From NCBI GenBank assembly GCA_016801845.1, contig CM028913.1, forward strand, positions 23,960,065 through 24,024,064: a stretch of DNA of 64,000 nt. The letters run 5' to 3'. Positions 28,612 to 40,100 of the stretch are shown piece after piece. This stretch comes from Polydactylus sextarius. Lineage: Eukaryota > Chordata > Actinopteri > Polynemidae. Both the position numbers and the translations under genes were made by a program. A model generated the notes under the pieces. The model worked only from the letters and a program-made list of their open reading frames with translations, did not search any database and was not told the origin of the DNA. Positions within the stretch are counted from its first letter, which is position 1. Each line of letters starts with the position of its first letter.

Positions 28612-29742
28612 TACAGGCTCTTTGAAACCTTAACTGAATTAAAGTTTCCAAAGCTTCAGAGGGAAGTTTAACAAGGTCACTAAACATCGAATCCTTTATT
28701 AACTCAGTTGGCTGCATCACAAGCTGCTCAGATTTTTTTGGGTAAAAAGAGGTTTCATCAGGAAAAAGGAAAGTTAATTTCATGCTCCACACTGAGCTCT
28801 TTCTTTTAAAGCTGCACTATGTAAGATTTTAAGGTTAATGCAGCAGCTTCGTTGTCACTATGATGGTTAAATGACTCCTCACGAGGTGAAGCTGCAGGAA
28901 AAAAAACAGTTTTTCGAGGTTGTTTTCTCTCGTTTGGTCGGTGTGTTCGAGGAGTTACCCAATATATAAACCCCGCCCATTAAAAAGCTGCTGCACAGGA
29001 CGTAAGCTCTTCTGTTTCTGTTTAATCAAACGTTTTGTTACGTATCGTGCATCTTAACTCCGAGGCTGTAGGAGGAGTTTCGTAGAGAAAAAGAAAGATC
29101 GGACTTGCACCTTTAAACAAGTTTGACCACTTGTGGCGCCGTTGAGCTGTTGTCTAATTTCTCTGAACGAATGTGGAAATTTGACGTCTTGCAAACAAAC
29201 GTGTAAATAAACAAGACAGATTTCAAAATGCTCCTACAGTTTGTTTTTACATTCGCTACGTTTGTTAAAATACACACTGTGGGTTTTTATTTCGGGAAGA
29301 AACGATAGACATAAACATGTTTGTTGACACGAAAACTTGAGTTTTCCCACAAGAGAGATGACGAGTTAATTTAACGAGACCGAAGCCGTGAGCTCATGTT
29401 TTGTCATTTGTCGTTTGTGTTTCCGCAGGTACGAAGAGAGACAGCAAACAGGACAACCGTCTGTACGTCAACCTGCCGCCGCACCGGCAGGAGGAGGTGG
29501 AGCGCCTCCTGCAGGAGGGAGCGGGTCGAGGGTGGAGGCAGCTGGGCGCAGCGTTGGGCTACGAGACGGAGCAGTTGGATCTGTTCGGACGCGGCGAAGC
29601 TCCGGCTCACACGCTGCTCTCCAACTGGGCCCAGAAAGACGGCGCCACCCTGGGGCTGCTCTGCTCGGCGCTGGCTCGAATCGAGAGGCCCGACGTGGTG
29701 ACGGCGCTGAACTGCCCCGCGCAGGGCGTCTCCGTGGTCTGA
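22008..29742 (+). CDS. nradd: p75NTR-like receptor NRADD/NRH1 (four Cys-rich repeats, TM, death domain)
   Basis: Six coding exons join in phase: 22008-22046, 26583-26715, 26875-27225, 28086-28296, 28411-28553 and 29429-29742, giving 396 aa (human p75NTR is 427). Residues 1-19 form a signal peptide (MGVFVICALLLLK). Residues 20-174 hold four TNFR-type Cys-rich repeats. A Ser/Pro stalk with an NFT glycosylation site near residue 211 follows, then a transmembrane helix at about 223-242, with Cys just inside (YKCWRSC), as in p75NTR. A death domain spans about 306-385, and the C-terminus SVV fits a class I PDZ ligand, like SPV in p75NTR. Position between nbeal2 and setd2 points to nradd/NRH1 rather than ngfr. 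Human NRADD is a pseudogene at this position. Function is probably modulation of neurotrophin or death signalling (family inference). Confidence 0.88.
23085..23145. repeat. TG microsatellite in nradd intron 1
   Basis: An almost perfect TG run of about 30 units is followed directly by a purine-rich GGA/GAA tract to 23205. Confidence 0.95.
23268..23303. repeat. GCA trinucleotide run in nradd intron 1
   Basis: About 12 consecutive GCA units lie in non-coding DNA. CA and TG runs with a GA run follow at 23356-23418. Confidence 0.9.
23521..24068 (-). repeat. 0.55-kb interspersed repeat, copy B (nradd intron 1)
   Basis: This is the reverse complement of copy A at 12914-13458 over its full length, with two instead of three of the 20-bp terminal units at its right end. 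A few substitutions and short indels separate the copies. There is no coding capacity. Confidence 0.8.
25344..25559. repeat. Two TG microsatellites in nradd intron 1
   Basis: Perfect TG runs occupy 25344-25388 and 25511-25559, with about 120 bp of unique sequence between them. Confidence 0.93.
28562..28607. repeat. CA microsatellite directly after nradd exon 5
   Basis: A run of about 22 CA units starts 8 bp after the exon 5 donor site (28553/28554). Such a run next to a donor could affect splicing, but this is only inferred from position. Confidence 0.93.
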
Positions 29743-30840
29743 CGAACTATTTCAGACACACACACACACATGTCTGAGAGTGTGTGTGTGCGTGTGCGTG
29801 TGTGAGAGACTCAAAGTGAAGAACATTGATTGAAATGAGGGAGGCACTCACCTGTCGCTGTCACAGACGGTTTCATCGCTTTGTCGGACACTTATGATTC
29901 TGTTGATATCAGACCTGCGCTGACCAGTTCGCTAAAACCAAAGAAGCAGAATAATGTGTTTACATGAGCTGCATGAGTGTGAGGGGGAAAAAAAAAAAAA
30001 GAAAAAGCAACAGCGTTTAGTTGTTATTTGGACACTAATCAGATCTGAACGCCCTCCGCCGCCACCGCCGCCACCGCTTCATCTAAACAAAATATTTCCC
30101 CGTGTGCTGCTGTAAACACTGGGATTAGATCATCATGTTTAAATTTGGCAAACTTCAATTTATGAATCACAACTTCAACTTCAGTAAACCACTTTTACCA
30201 CTATTACTGTTGATTTTCCTCCAGAAACCCTCAACCATCCTCATCACACTTGCTTTATAAGAACACTTTAATGATAATATTAATAACCCGTAGATAGAAA
30301 CTACTCACTAGATGTTTGTGTTTATTTTTGTTTCCTGCTGCAGCCACTAAAGTAGCCTTGGTACTGATTCACACTGAGGATATATTCTGATTTAAATCTC
30401 ATCATCCGAAGACGTGAAAATGAAGCATTGAAAAATAAAAACACACTTTTCTTCTTAGCTCTTCCTGATTAATCATCTATGATTGTAAATATCTTAAATG
30501 TTCATTTGTTTTTTTTTTTGTTGTGAAGTCGAGACTTGAAGTGAGATCGAAGAAGAAGAAGTTTTCACAAATTCACATCAAGAAAAAGAAAAAAAACAAT
30601 CGAAAGACGGCGTTTACATCGACGCTCGGCTCCGTCTTCCTTCTGTATTTATTTCACATGGAGAGTTCGATGAACAACATTTGAGTTCAGATCTAAATAA
30701 AATCTGCAGCGTGGCCGTTTCACTCTGTGGTGGTCTGATTGTTTTTTAATGTCTGGGTTTGTGTATATATTTCCTCACGCTATGTCTCTGTGTTTTTGTA
30801 AGAGTTTTATTCATTTAATAAATAAAGTTTTTTTGTTGTA
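29743..30840 (+). other. nradd: nradd 3' UTR
   Basis: The UTR starts after the TGA at 29740-29742 with CA and TG runs and an A-rich tract near 29990. AATAAA hexamers occur at 30696-30701 and 30821-30826. The second lies in TTTAATAAATAAAG followed by a T/G-rich stretch, a typical cleavage environment, and is taken as the main site. Confidence 0.6.
30821..30826 (+). terminator. nradd: Candidate polyadenylation signal of nradd
   Basis: AATAAA is followed within 15 bases by a T-rich and GTTGT stretch, as expected downstream of a cleavage site. An alternative AATAAA lies at 30696-30701. Confidence 0.6.
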
Positions 30841-30990
30841 ACAAGACTCTTCGATCTGCAGCAGCAAAACGAAGCTGCAGCAGCGACTCAGTTTGTGGAT
30901 TGAAACGTAGAAATATGAAACGAATTAAGAAGCAGAAACAGACGTTGGAATTAATAAATGATATAATATAAAATTATATATTATAAATAC

Positions 30991-31035
<45 letters not shown>

Positions 31036-32320
31036 TTTTAACAATATATAAATAATATCTAATACTGTATATTTTTTTATTCCAATAAATAAGTAAAAAT
31101 AGAGAACTGTTTTTAATATACATGAAAATAAAACCAAAAACAAAATGTTAATGAAAGGAGAAAAAAAAACAGAAGAACAGAAGTGCATTTTGCTTTCACA
31201 ATAAAATAAAATAAAATTAAAAAAAAAAATGATTGTGGTTAAAAAAAAAACAAAAAAAAACTTGTCCTCAAGACTTTTCACAGCTGGAAAAAAAATAGAA
31301 AAAATAGAAAAATAATCCAAATAATCCTTCACAATTTCCATAATAAACAATAAAACAGCCAAGTAATTAAAACCAAATAGCTTAAATTAATAAACAGTTT
31401 AAATACCTGAAAACTGTCACAAACACGTTAAATAAAACCTCAGTTTGTTTGTTTTATAAACAATTTGATCTTTTTTTTATTCTTTGTCAGATCTGACGTT
31501 TTATCTGAGATGTTGAGATGTTTTCTGGCTCTGACACCGTCTGTCACTTCCAGTTCACAACAAAAACGACTTGACGAACAGAACAAAGCGGAAGTTTGGA
31601 AGAGATCAGCTTCTTATCGAGGGATTTAACGTTTAAGAGCGAAAAAAAACCCTGAGGGGAATCAGTTAAGAGGTATTTAATAATTTTGAGGGTGAAATGA
31701 AAATAAAGACTTTATCCTTAAAAAATATTCTGAAGAAGTAGAAGTTTCCTGTTTCTGTGTGGATTCGTGCTCTGAACTCCAGATCTGTTAACGATCTCTT
31801 TGCCTTGAGTTTTTTAAGTGGGAGCAGGCATCTCTCATGGCCTCGGGCAGCGTTACATGCCGTCACACACTCCAGACGGGACTGCTTAACTGCGGTCTGG
31901 AGCACACAGGCTGGGGAATGTGCATTCACTGAGACGGAGGGAGAGATGGGGGAGGGATGGGGGGAGAAAAAAAGAGGAGGAGGAGGTGGCGGGGGTCACA
32001 CGGTCTCCATATTTACAGTGAGCACTTAACGTCTCTAACGAAGGCAGTCGATCACTTTGATTCACAAACATCTGGCTGTGATGTTTCTGTTTCTGCAGTG
32101 ACATTCGTGCCATGTGCCCCCCCCACCCCCTCTACTGCTCCTCCTTCACTTCTTTGCTTATTAGAGGAGCGAGGAGCCAATCTAAAACGGGATTGGGTGT
32201 GCACACGACCGTTAATCATGTCACAGAGGTCAGGCACATCTAAGATCTGTTCAACACGGAGAAACAGACACAGAGAGAAAACTGCTGCTGCAGGAAACAG
32301 ACGAGATATAATTTTACAAA
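30841..32320. other. Intergenic DNA between nradd and setd2 (convergent 3' ends)
   Basis: It is AT-rich to 31650, with a TA run at 30995-31031. The section 31780-32280 is of higher complexity (for example CTTTGCCTTGAGTTTTTTAA) with no ORF of protein character. It may contain a conserved element, which I cannot test. No RNA gene was recognised. Confidence 0.5.
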
Positions 32321-32323
32321 AAG

Positions 32324-32329
32324 TTTATT
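32324..32329 (-). terminator. setd2: Candidate polyadenylation signal of setd2
   Basis: TTTATT on the plus strand (AATAAA on minus) lies 1.8 kb after the setd2 stop. Other T-rich stretches upstream could also serve. Confidence 0.35.
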
Positions 32330-34132
32330 ATCTTTTAAAATGTTTGTACACTCGGTATGACAATGTGCTTACACAATACTTACAGTAGAGTAGGGTGAAA
32401 CTTACTTTGTACATAGAAAAATAATAACAAAAAGAAAATAAAAGAAAAACATGAAATCTTTCCTCCCCCCCCTCCCGTCCCCGCCCTCAACCACTGAAAT
32501 AAAATAAAGAGCTGTGGGTCAGTGGGGTCTGAAGTTTGACAGACTGATGTGGAAACTGCAGCAGGAGGTTTTGAGCTGGTGAGGACGCAGGGGGGAGGAG
32601 GAGGAGGAGGAGGAGGAGGAGGTTGACTGTGCTCCCTAACCCTGCGCTCCTGTCTGCAGCTTTGGTTCAGTTTTACACATTATTTACATTTTTTTATTTT
32701 TTTTTTTTCAAATCATGAAATGATAGTCATTTTACAAAATGTCTATTTATTTTATTTTATTTTTTTTTTTTATTAAACAAACCCCCCCCAGAGAAAAAAA
32801 AAACAAACCAAAACTATTATTCAGTATATTCACATATAATGTAAAACAATGTACATATATGTTGGAACTTTAATTTGTCTTAATGCAATTTAATAAGTTG
32901 CAACAAATCAGTGACCTAATGCTAACGAGACGAACCGACCGTCGTAAAAAAAACAAAACAAAAAGGTAATGATGAGACAACGATGGCGATTTTAAACGTC
33001 TCTTAACGTTACCCGGTGATAAGAAAAAACAAAACGATGTTTAGAAACGGTTAAAACGTCGACGACGCTACGACCTTCAGAGAGGAAACGAGGGAAACGA
33101 GTCGGAGCTGGACAGGAAACGAGAGGAGGGAGAACAACTGACACACACGAGCTTTTAAACAGCACGTCACACATCGCATTCAAAACCCTGCTCCCGTTTT
33201 TATTTATTTATTTATTTATTTTATACACAAATCGATTTAAAAAAAAAAAAACAAACAAAAACGTGGAAACATTAATCTCTAACCTGCTAAGTCACCGTCT
33301 GATCCCTAAAGTGTGTTGTGAAGTAAAAGCTCCCCTCCCCTCCCGCTGTTAAAGGGCATATTACTCGAAGAAGCAGGAGATGTGGAAAATTTATAGGAAT
33401 TTCCATAAGGATACCCACTCTGACCTCACCCTACATCATGCATTCATAAAACAACAGAGGCTCCAAAGTCCTGTGGTTAAGAAAAAGAAAAAAAAAAAAA
33501 AAAAAAAGGCAGGGTCTGAGGAGTGGAAGCTTGGACCTCCACCGCCGGGTTAAAAGCAGCACCAGATACAGAGTCAGTGGCAAAAGGAGGAGGAGGAGGA
33601 GGGAGGAGGGTCGGGTCGGGTCGGGCGGTACTGTTCTGTTCTGTACTGATGTGTGTTTTAACTTGTTTGCAGGGCTTTAAAAAGTGGAATTGAGGTGATC
33701 ATCTCAGGAACATTTAAGAGCCACAAATGGAGAAAAAAGAAACAAAAACAAAAAACAAAACGTTAAAAATCAAACAGTCAGTGAGAACATTAGTCTGTGT
33801 AGCACCCCTCAGTGTCGTCCTCTAAATCAACAACACTGCACCTGGAGTCTGTAGACGTTGGTGGGGTTAGGGTGGGGCGGGGGCTCCTCCGTGGTCCGTG
33901 GGGGTCCGGCCGGGTCATCATCATCACCATCATCGGGGAGTGGGACTGGATGGAGAGAGCCTCCTCGGGCAGCAGTGCAATTCTTTAAGTCATAAATACA
34001 AGTAAGAAACTACTTCACGGTCCAAGTTCGGACAGTTCAGACATGAAGGAGTGAATGGAAAAGGCAAATGTGTGCTTCTCCTGTGTGTTTCAACGCCGAG
34101 CGAGTGAAGAAGACGAGACGAGGTTTATAGTT
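32324..34132 (-). other. setd2: setd2 3' UTR (probable)
   Basis: Read on the minus strand this follows the setd2 stop (34135-34133). It contains A/T homopolymers, a GGA run near 32595 and a complex block at 33340-33450. The first convincing AATAAA on the minus strand near its end is at 32324-32329. The extent is therefore a guess from one hexamer. Confidence 0.45.
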
Positions 34133-36734
34133 TTAATAAACCTCCGTGTCTTCTTTAGGCCTGTACACGGAGCCGAACCTCTGCATGTACTTCTTGATGT
34201 ACTCCTTGGTCTTGTGCTTCACATTCTCGTTACACTCAAGGTCTTCAGGATTCTTGCAAGCTTTCAGTTCCTTGTTCATGACTCCGTGGGTTAGCTAGAA
34301 AAAGATACGAGACAAATCGTCACCAAATGATATAATTACAGTGGTGGTGTCTATGTGTGAGTTGCGGCTGCACGGTCGATTCTCTTTTAGAGACAATAAA
34401 ACACAATCTCTAAACGAGCGGAGGACGTCTCGTCTTGCTGCCGTTTATTGTGACCGTGTCCTCAGAGTCCTGGCCAGTCGACCAGACGAGGATAAAAAAA
34501 AAAAAAAAAAAACAGAAAGAAAAGTGTCCTAAGGAGCTTTTTAAGAAAGGAATGAGTAAAACAAAAGAGGCAGATAATAGTTTACATGTACAATATGTTC
34601 TTCGAGACAGAATACAAAAAACATTTGGCTGGAAAAAGAAGAAGAAGAAATCGTGCAAACTCAATGATTTAGTTCTGGTTTGAGGGAAACTATGAAAACG
34701 CCTTTTTTCTTTTCAGTGAAAACAACAACTGACCAATAGTCTCATTGTTGCCCGTGACCACACAGAGAAGCCAGAGAGAGGTTCAACCGTGAGTGGGAAC
34801 AACGTACCTTTCGAGCCAGGTGTTTAAAATCTTCCGTGTTGCTGATGCGTCCCGATTTACAGTCGGGTTTTCGATACGGATTCAAACACTGAACGATGAA
34901 CTGGGACATCTGAGAAAGATGGAAAAAGAGACGACACAGCCGATTAAAACCCCTGCGGGTGGACCGAAGACGTCTGGACGCATCTGGACACTCACCTCTT
35001 TACGAAACGTCTCTTTACTCTTTTTGGCCAGTTCACTGGAAGTGTCGGCTTCAGCCGTCTTAGTGGAGAACTGCAACAACAACAACGCGACAGAAACAAA
35101 ACAGAGGAATGATTTGATTAAAACGCTTGTCAGCAAACAAATAGAATTTGTTTCACATTAAACCCTTTTTGGCTTTTGGGAGTGTGATTCCTGACAAAAC
35201 AAGACAAAACAAGTCCAACTTCACCACCGCTTTCATCATGTTAACAGACGTACGACACATGAAGACACGATCCAGATGGAGTCATTTTATTTTCCACCTG
35301 TGCACCAGCTCACACACGACAACTGGCTGCAGAACAGTAGCCATCAAGGTCAACGGGGCATCAAACACCACCTGTTTTGCAGCTCCAGCAGAGGGATATC
35401 CTGCCAGGATGCTGCCGCTCCGCTACGACCTTCAACAACAAAACTAAAAAGGCAGGCGAGTCGGGCAACAGCTGACCTGCTGCACCCACAACAAAGTACC
35501 GAGGATCAAACGCAAACACAAAGGATTCGCTCGGTGCCAGGGATGGAAAAAAAAAAAAGAAAAAAAAACAGAAACAATGAAAACGAAATGAAACGGTGTA
35601 CAAGTGCAGAACATGTGCCACAGCTTCAGATGCTGGACATGGACACCAGCTCTGTCGGCACACAAGCTGGGAAACGGTCCAGGACTGTAGCTGTTCTTGG
35701 CAGAAAACTGTAATCATATATATATATATATATATATATAAATATATCAAAAATTAAAAAAAGGAAAATGAATCTTTCCATTTCAGTTTTGAAGTTTTTT
35801 TTTTTTTTTTTTACATCTTTTTAAAAGAGACAAAAGGGGACACTCGCATAGTTAAAGAAACCGCAAATAAATGAATGCTGGGTTTACCAGATGGTTTTCA
35901 TTATCCTCAAAGTTGGGATAAAAATGAAGAGGGAAAACAATCGAGGCAGAGGAAGAGGAGATGAGCAAAGCAGCCCCTCCCTTCGTGCAGCCTTGAGGCG
36001 AAGGGACAGACAGCTGAGCTGAGAGAGGAGGGCGGGGGGGCGCGTGGGGGCGACTGGAGTCTTTTTTCAGATCTAGTCTCTATGTAAAGAGTTGATGAAG
36101 CCATTTTGTGAGGTCTCATCGTAACGTCGTAACGCTCGTTGAATATGGTGTCGCGCGGTTTTTTTTTTTTTTTTTTCTCTCTCTCTTGAGACACAGCTGA
36201 AAGTAATCACTGCTGCTGCATCTTCAATTACCTCAAGGAACAAACACTATAATCATGTTTTGCATCCGAGAAAACTTTCTGGGAACCGAGCGTAAAAAAA
36301 AAAAAAGTGACGGTGAATCCTGACCTTCTTATCAAAACAGTCAGATTCAAGACAAAGCGTTTTACTGAAAAACAACCGATCGTAACCTTGGAGGGATTCT
36401 CGTCGTAGGTGGGAGTTCCCAGGTCCATCTCAGATTCATGGTCCACACTAGTGTTGTCGCTGCTTCCTTCCCACGTCGGAGGATCCCACTGCGTTTGTCT
36501 GACGAGCGGAAAGAGATGATGATGATGATGACGTGAACGTTACAGGACCAGACGCTGACGTACAAGTGAATAAATGTAATAAATATGAGACACGAACCTC
36601 GTCACGATGTGGTAGTAGTAGATTTTGCCTTCAGGGTCTCGAGCCACTTTCCAGTTGGGAGGTAGGACGATGGTTTTAGGTTTGGGGGGAGAGGGAGGAG
36701 GCAGGTCGATCACATTGTTGGGTACAATCATTTC
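34133..36734 (-). other. setd2: setd2 exons for WW and SRI domains
   Basis: Exons 36734-36598 and 36498-36387 encode a WW domain (LPPNWKVARDPEGKIYYYH then QTQWDPP, both signature Trp present). Exons 35070-34996, 34909-34808 and 34294-34133 encode the SRI domain, which in SETD2 binds the doubly phosphorylated CTD of RNA polymerase II. Recognisable pieces are KTAEADTSSELAKKSKE, FIVQCLNPYRKPDC and ECNENVKHKTKEYIKKYMQ. The stop TAA is at 34135-34133. These are the parts most similar to human SETD2 outside SET. Confidence 0.95.
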
Positions 36735-37090
36735 CTGGAGGAGAAGAAGAAGAAGATGATTCATAAAACGTCATGTGACTGATATTTACAAACAGGCGGG
36801 AGGTCGATGACTCATTTGTTTTTTTTTTTTTGTTCTTTGTTTAGTCACATTTTAAAAGGTGCTTCATCATTTTATGAGACGTCATGGTCTAACAGCTGTT
36901 TAGAGTTGGAGTAATTAGATTTATAGCACCCCCTGGTGGCCACACGTGAACTGACTTCATGTAGTAAAATGTGGGAAACAAAAAAATGTTAAAAAACTTT
37001 TTGAAACTGTGATTGTTATTTTAGAAGATTGTTGCTTCTTTCAAGTGGGAAATACACCAACAGATTTGTCTTAATGTTAGAGATCAGACT

Positions 37091-37125
<35 letters not shown>

Positions 37126-40100
37126 CTGTTGCACAGTTTGGGAGGTAACGATGGTGGTGACGGTGCCTCCCTGCTGCACCACCACTCCCTGCTGGTGTCC
37201 GGGATACACCGGCTGACCGTGCAGGTAGCTGGCTGTGGATTCAGTGTACGCCTGCAGAAACACAACAACATAACTCAGATCGGAGCACAAAGCTTTTATG
37301 TTGTAGCAGCGTTCAATTAAAATTAAATACTTAAACACATTTATTATGGTTTGAGTATTTGCAACAAAACGCTGTAACTGAGCTCAGATGACTCAAACGT
37401 TTTGTTTTTTTTTCTTTTTACTAAAACCACAAACAAAACTCGGTTTGGTTCAACAATTTAGCTTCGTTGTGTTTTGTGATCTGATAGAGAGGAATGGTAA
37501 TAAAATTAGACTTAATTTAATAAGCACTGGGAGGTGTATTTTTAGTTGAGAAGTTTTTCAGCCCCAGATGAAGCCTCCTTACCTGTATGACTGGAGTGTT
37601 GGCCTGAGGGTAGGCGGTGGGGATGCTGTAGATGGTTTGGCACGGCTGGCCCTGGTAATAGATAGCAGTCTGTGTCTGGGCCGGTGCCGGAGCCGCGGCG
37701 TACTGCTGCGCCGGCTGAGTCTGCACGGTCACCGCCTGCTGAGTGGCGGGATCCCACAGGGTGGTGTAGCTCTGCTGGCTCTGCACCTGAGGGGCCGTCT
37801 GGGCCGGCACAGACAGCACAGCTACACCCGCTTCCTGGGTTGCTACAGTTGGCTGGGCATACTGCTGGGGGGTTCCAGTGGTGAGGTTGGTGGTGGTGAT
37901 GTGCTGAGAGAGATTAGAGACCGGAGTGGCTTGGGAAGTGGAGGATGGCGACGTCAGTCCCATGTCTGTGATCAGACGCTGAGGAGGAGTCTGTTCGTAG
38001 TTGAGGGAGGGTTCGACTGCAGGGGTGGGGAGCAGCACTTTGCCTGCGTTGGGGTTGGTTGGATCCACGTAAGTCTGGATTGGATAACCAGGAGGGTACG
38101 TGATGAAGCCGGGGCTGGCGCTGTAGGCCAGAGCGGGGTCGTACGCCATCGTTTGAAGCTGCTGCTGCTGCTGTTGTTGAAGCTGTTGTTGTTTCTGAGC
38201 TTCTTTCTGAGCGACTTCCTGTTCAAACAGTTTCCTGCGTTCTTCAGTGGACAGTTTGTTACGTTCTTTACCTCCGACTCCCCGCGGCGTCTTGTTGCTG
38301 TTCGACGGGTCAAACCTTAAAAATTCAGAGAAGAAAACAAGTCTTAAATGCCACAATTTTTATTATTATTATTATTATAATCACATGTGGTTATACAACC
38401 CTCCTACCGTTCCTCAGCACGTCTGCTTCTTTCATAAGACGAAGGTGGAGACACGGAGACGCGTCTCCTCCGTCTCTCGGTGCTGCGAGGAGTTTTGTCA
38501 GAAGCTCGATCTCTGTCTCGGTCTCGATCTCGGTCCCGGTCTCTGTCTCTGTCCCGGTCTCTGTCTCGATCCCAGTCTCGATCTCGGTCTCTGTCGTAAT
38601 CTCTGTCTTTGTCGCGTTCCCTCTCCTTCTCTCGCTCCCTCTCACGTTCGCGGCTACCAGACGTGGTGCGTGGTGTCAAAGCTGTGTCTCGATCTCGGCT
38701 GCGATCTGTGAGAAAATCTAATTAGTCAAAATCATACAGAAAAAAAAAAAAAAAAAGTCTGTGCCAAAAAAAATTAAATCAACATCCGATCAATTTACCA
38801 TTTGCTTCCTTTTCCACCTGACTCTTCTTTGGTATTCTGTACACCTCCTGTAAAGACAAACAAAACACAACGTTGACCTCAAACAGAAAAAAACGAGGTG
38901 ATACTTTACATTTTTATTCATGTTTGACAAAATTCTCACCTTCAGATCTTTCCAGCTCTCCAGAAGTCTGGCAGCCATGCCACTAATATCCAACACAGTG
39001 AGCTGAGGCTCCTGACTACGTTCGCTCTCCACGTCTGAGACGCCTTCTTCTTCATCCTGAGACGGAGTTCCAATCACCGACGGGTCCACGGGAGCCGCTG
39101 TGACCTCGGAGGCCAAAGTGGCTTCTGGGATGTCGGAGGTTGGAGGCGGATCGGTGGTTGAGGATTCACCAGGTTGTGTCTCGCCGCTGACGGGAGCTTT
39201 CTCAGCTTCTTGCGTCTCGACCTGAACTTCCATCTGCTCCGACGGCGGCTCAGGAGGAAGATCGGTGACGTCTGTTTGGACCGACTGAGTCTCCGGCTCT
39301 GGAGCTTTCACCTCAGGCTGCTCACTTTCCTCTTCAGGCTTTTCAGACTTTTCTGTCACTGTCAGACTCGTCTGCTCCTCCTGACTCTCCTGTTCCTCAC
39401 TCATCACCTTTATCTCCTCAGGTTCATCCTTCACACCCTCATCTGCTGTTTCTTCCTTCATCTCCACATCCTTCTCCTCCGTTTTGTCTTTCTCCTCTTC
39501 AGTCTGAGGTTGTGGCTGACCGTCTGAACTCATCCCTGCCTCTTCCTGTTTCTCCTCTTTCACCTCTTTCTCCGACTCCTCCGTTGTTTCTTTTGTTGCC
39601 TCTGCGGTTTCACACACGGGATCCGTCTTCATCTGTTTGCCGTCAGGAAGTCCTGCACGCGAGGAGTCATCTTCGACCTCGTCATCGTCGTCTTCCTCCT
39701 CCTCCTTCCCGTCGGATGCTTTGCTGGCGTCAGAGAGCGCGCTGTCCAGACTGTTCTCGCTGATGATCTTAAGGCGACGGTACACAGCAGGTTTGGAGGT
39801 GTCACCGTCCAGTTCTGGTCCCAGTTTGGTGGAGGAGCCGTCAGGAGTGTTGAGAGGTGTTTGAGCTCGAGACGTGTTCTCGCTAGAGTAGCCGTCCATC
39901 TCTGCAGGGTGAGGGAGAGTTTTTGTTTGGGCCCAACGCTGGATGAAGGTCAGGACTCTGCTTTCCTCCAACATGTTCTTAGTTGAGATAGGAAGCACAG
40001 CCAGGGTCTTCATAATCTGAAAACACAGCATTTGATTAGGGATTTTAATTAAAGTGAGCATATTTTGTGTGTTTTAATGCAGAAATCATGTCATATCTCA

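Noticed and set aside
37568..38320. 250-codon plus-strand ORF
   Set aside because: Antisense shadow of the setd2 exon 37583-38315, whose minus frame matches SETD2.
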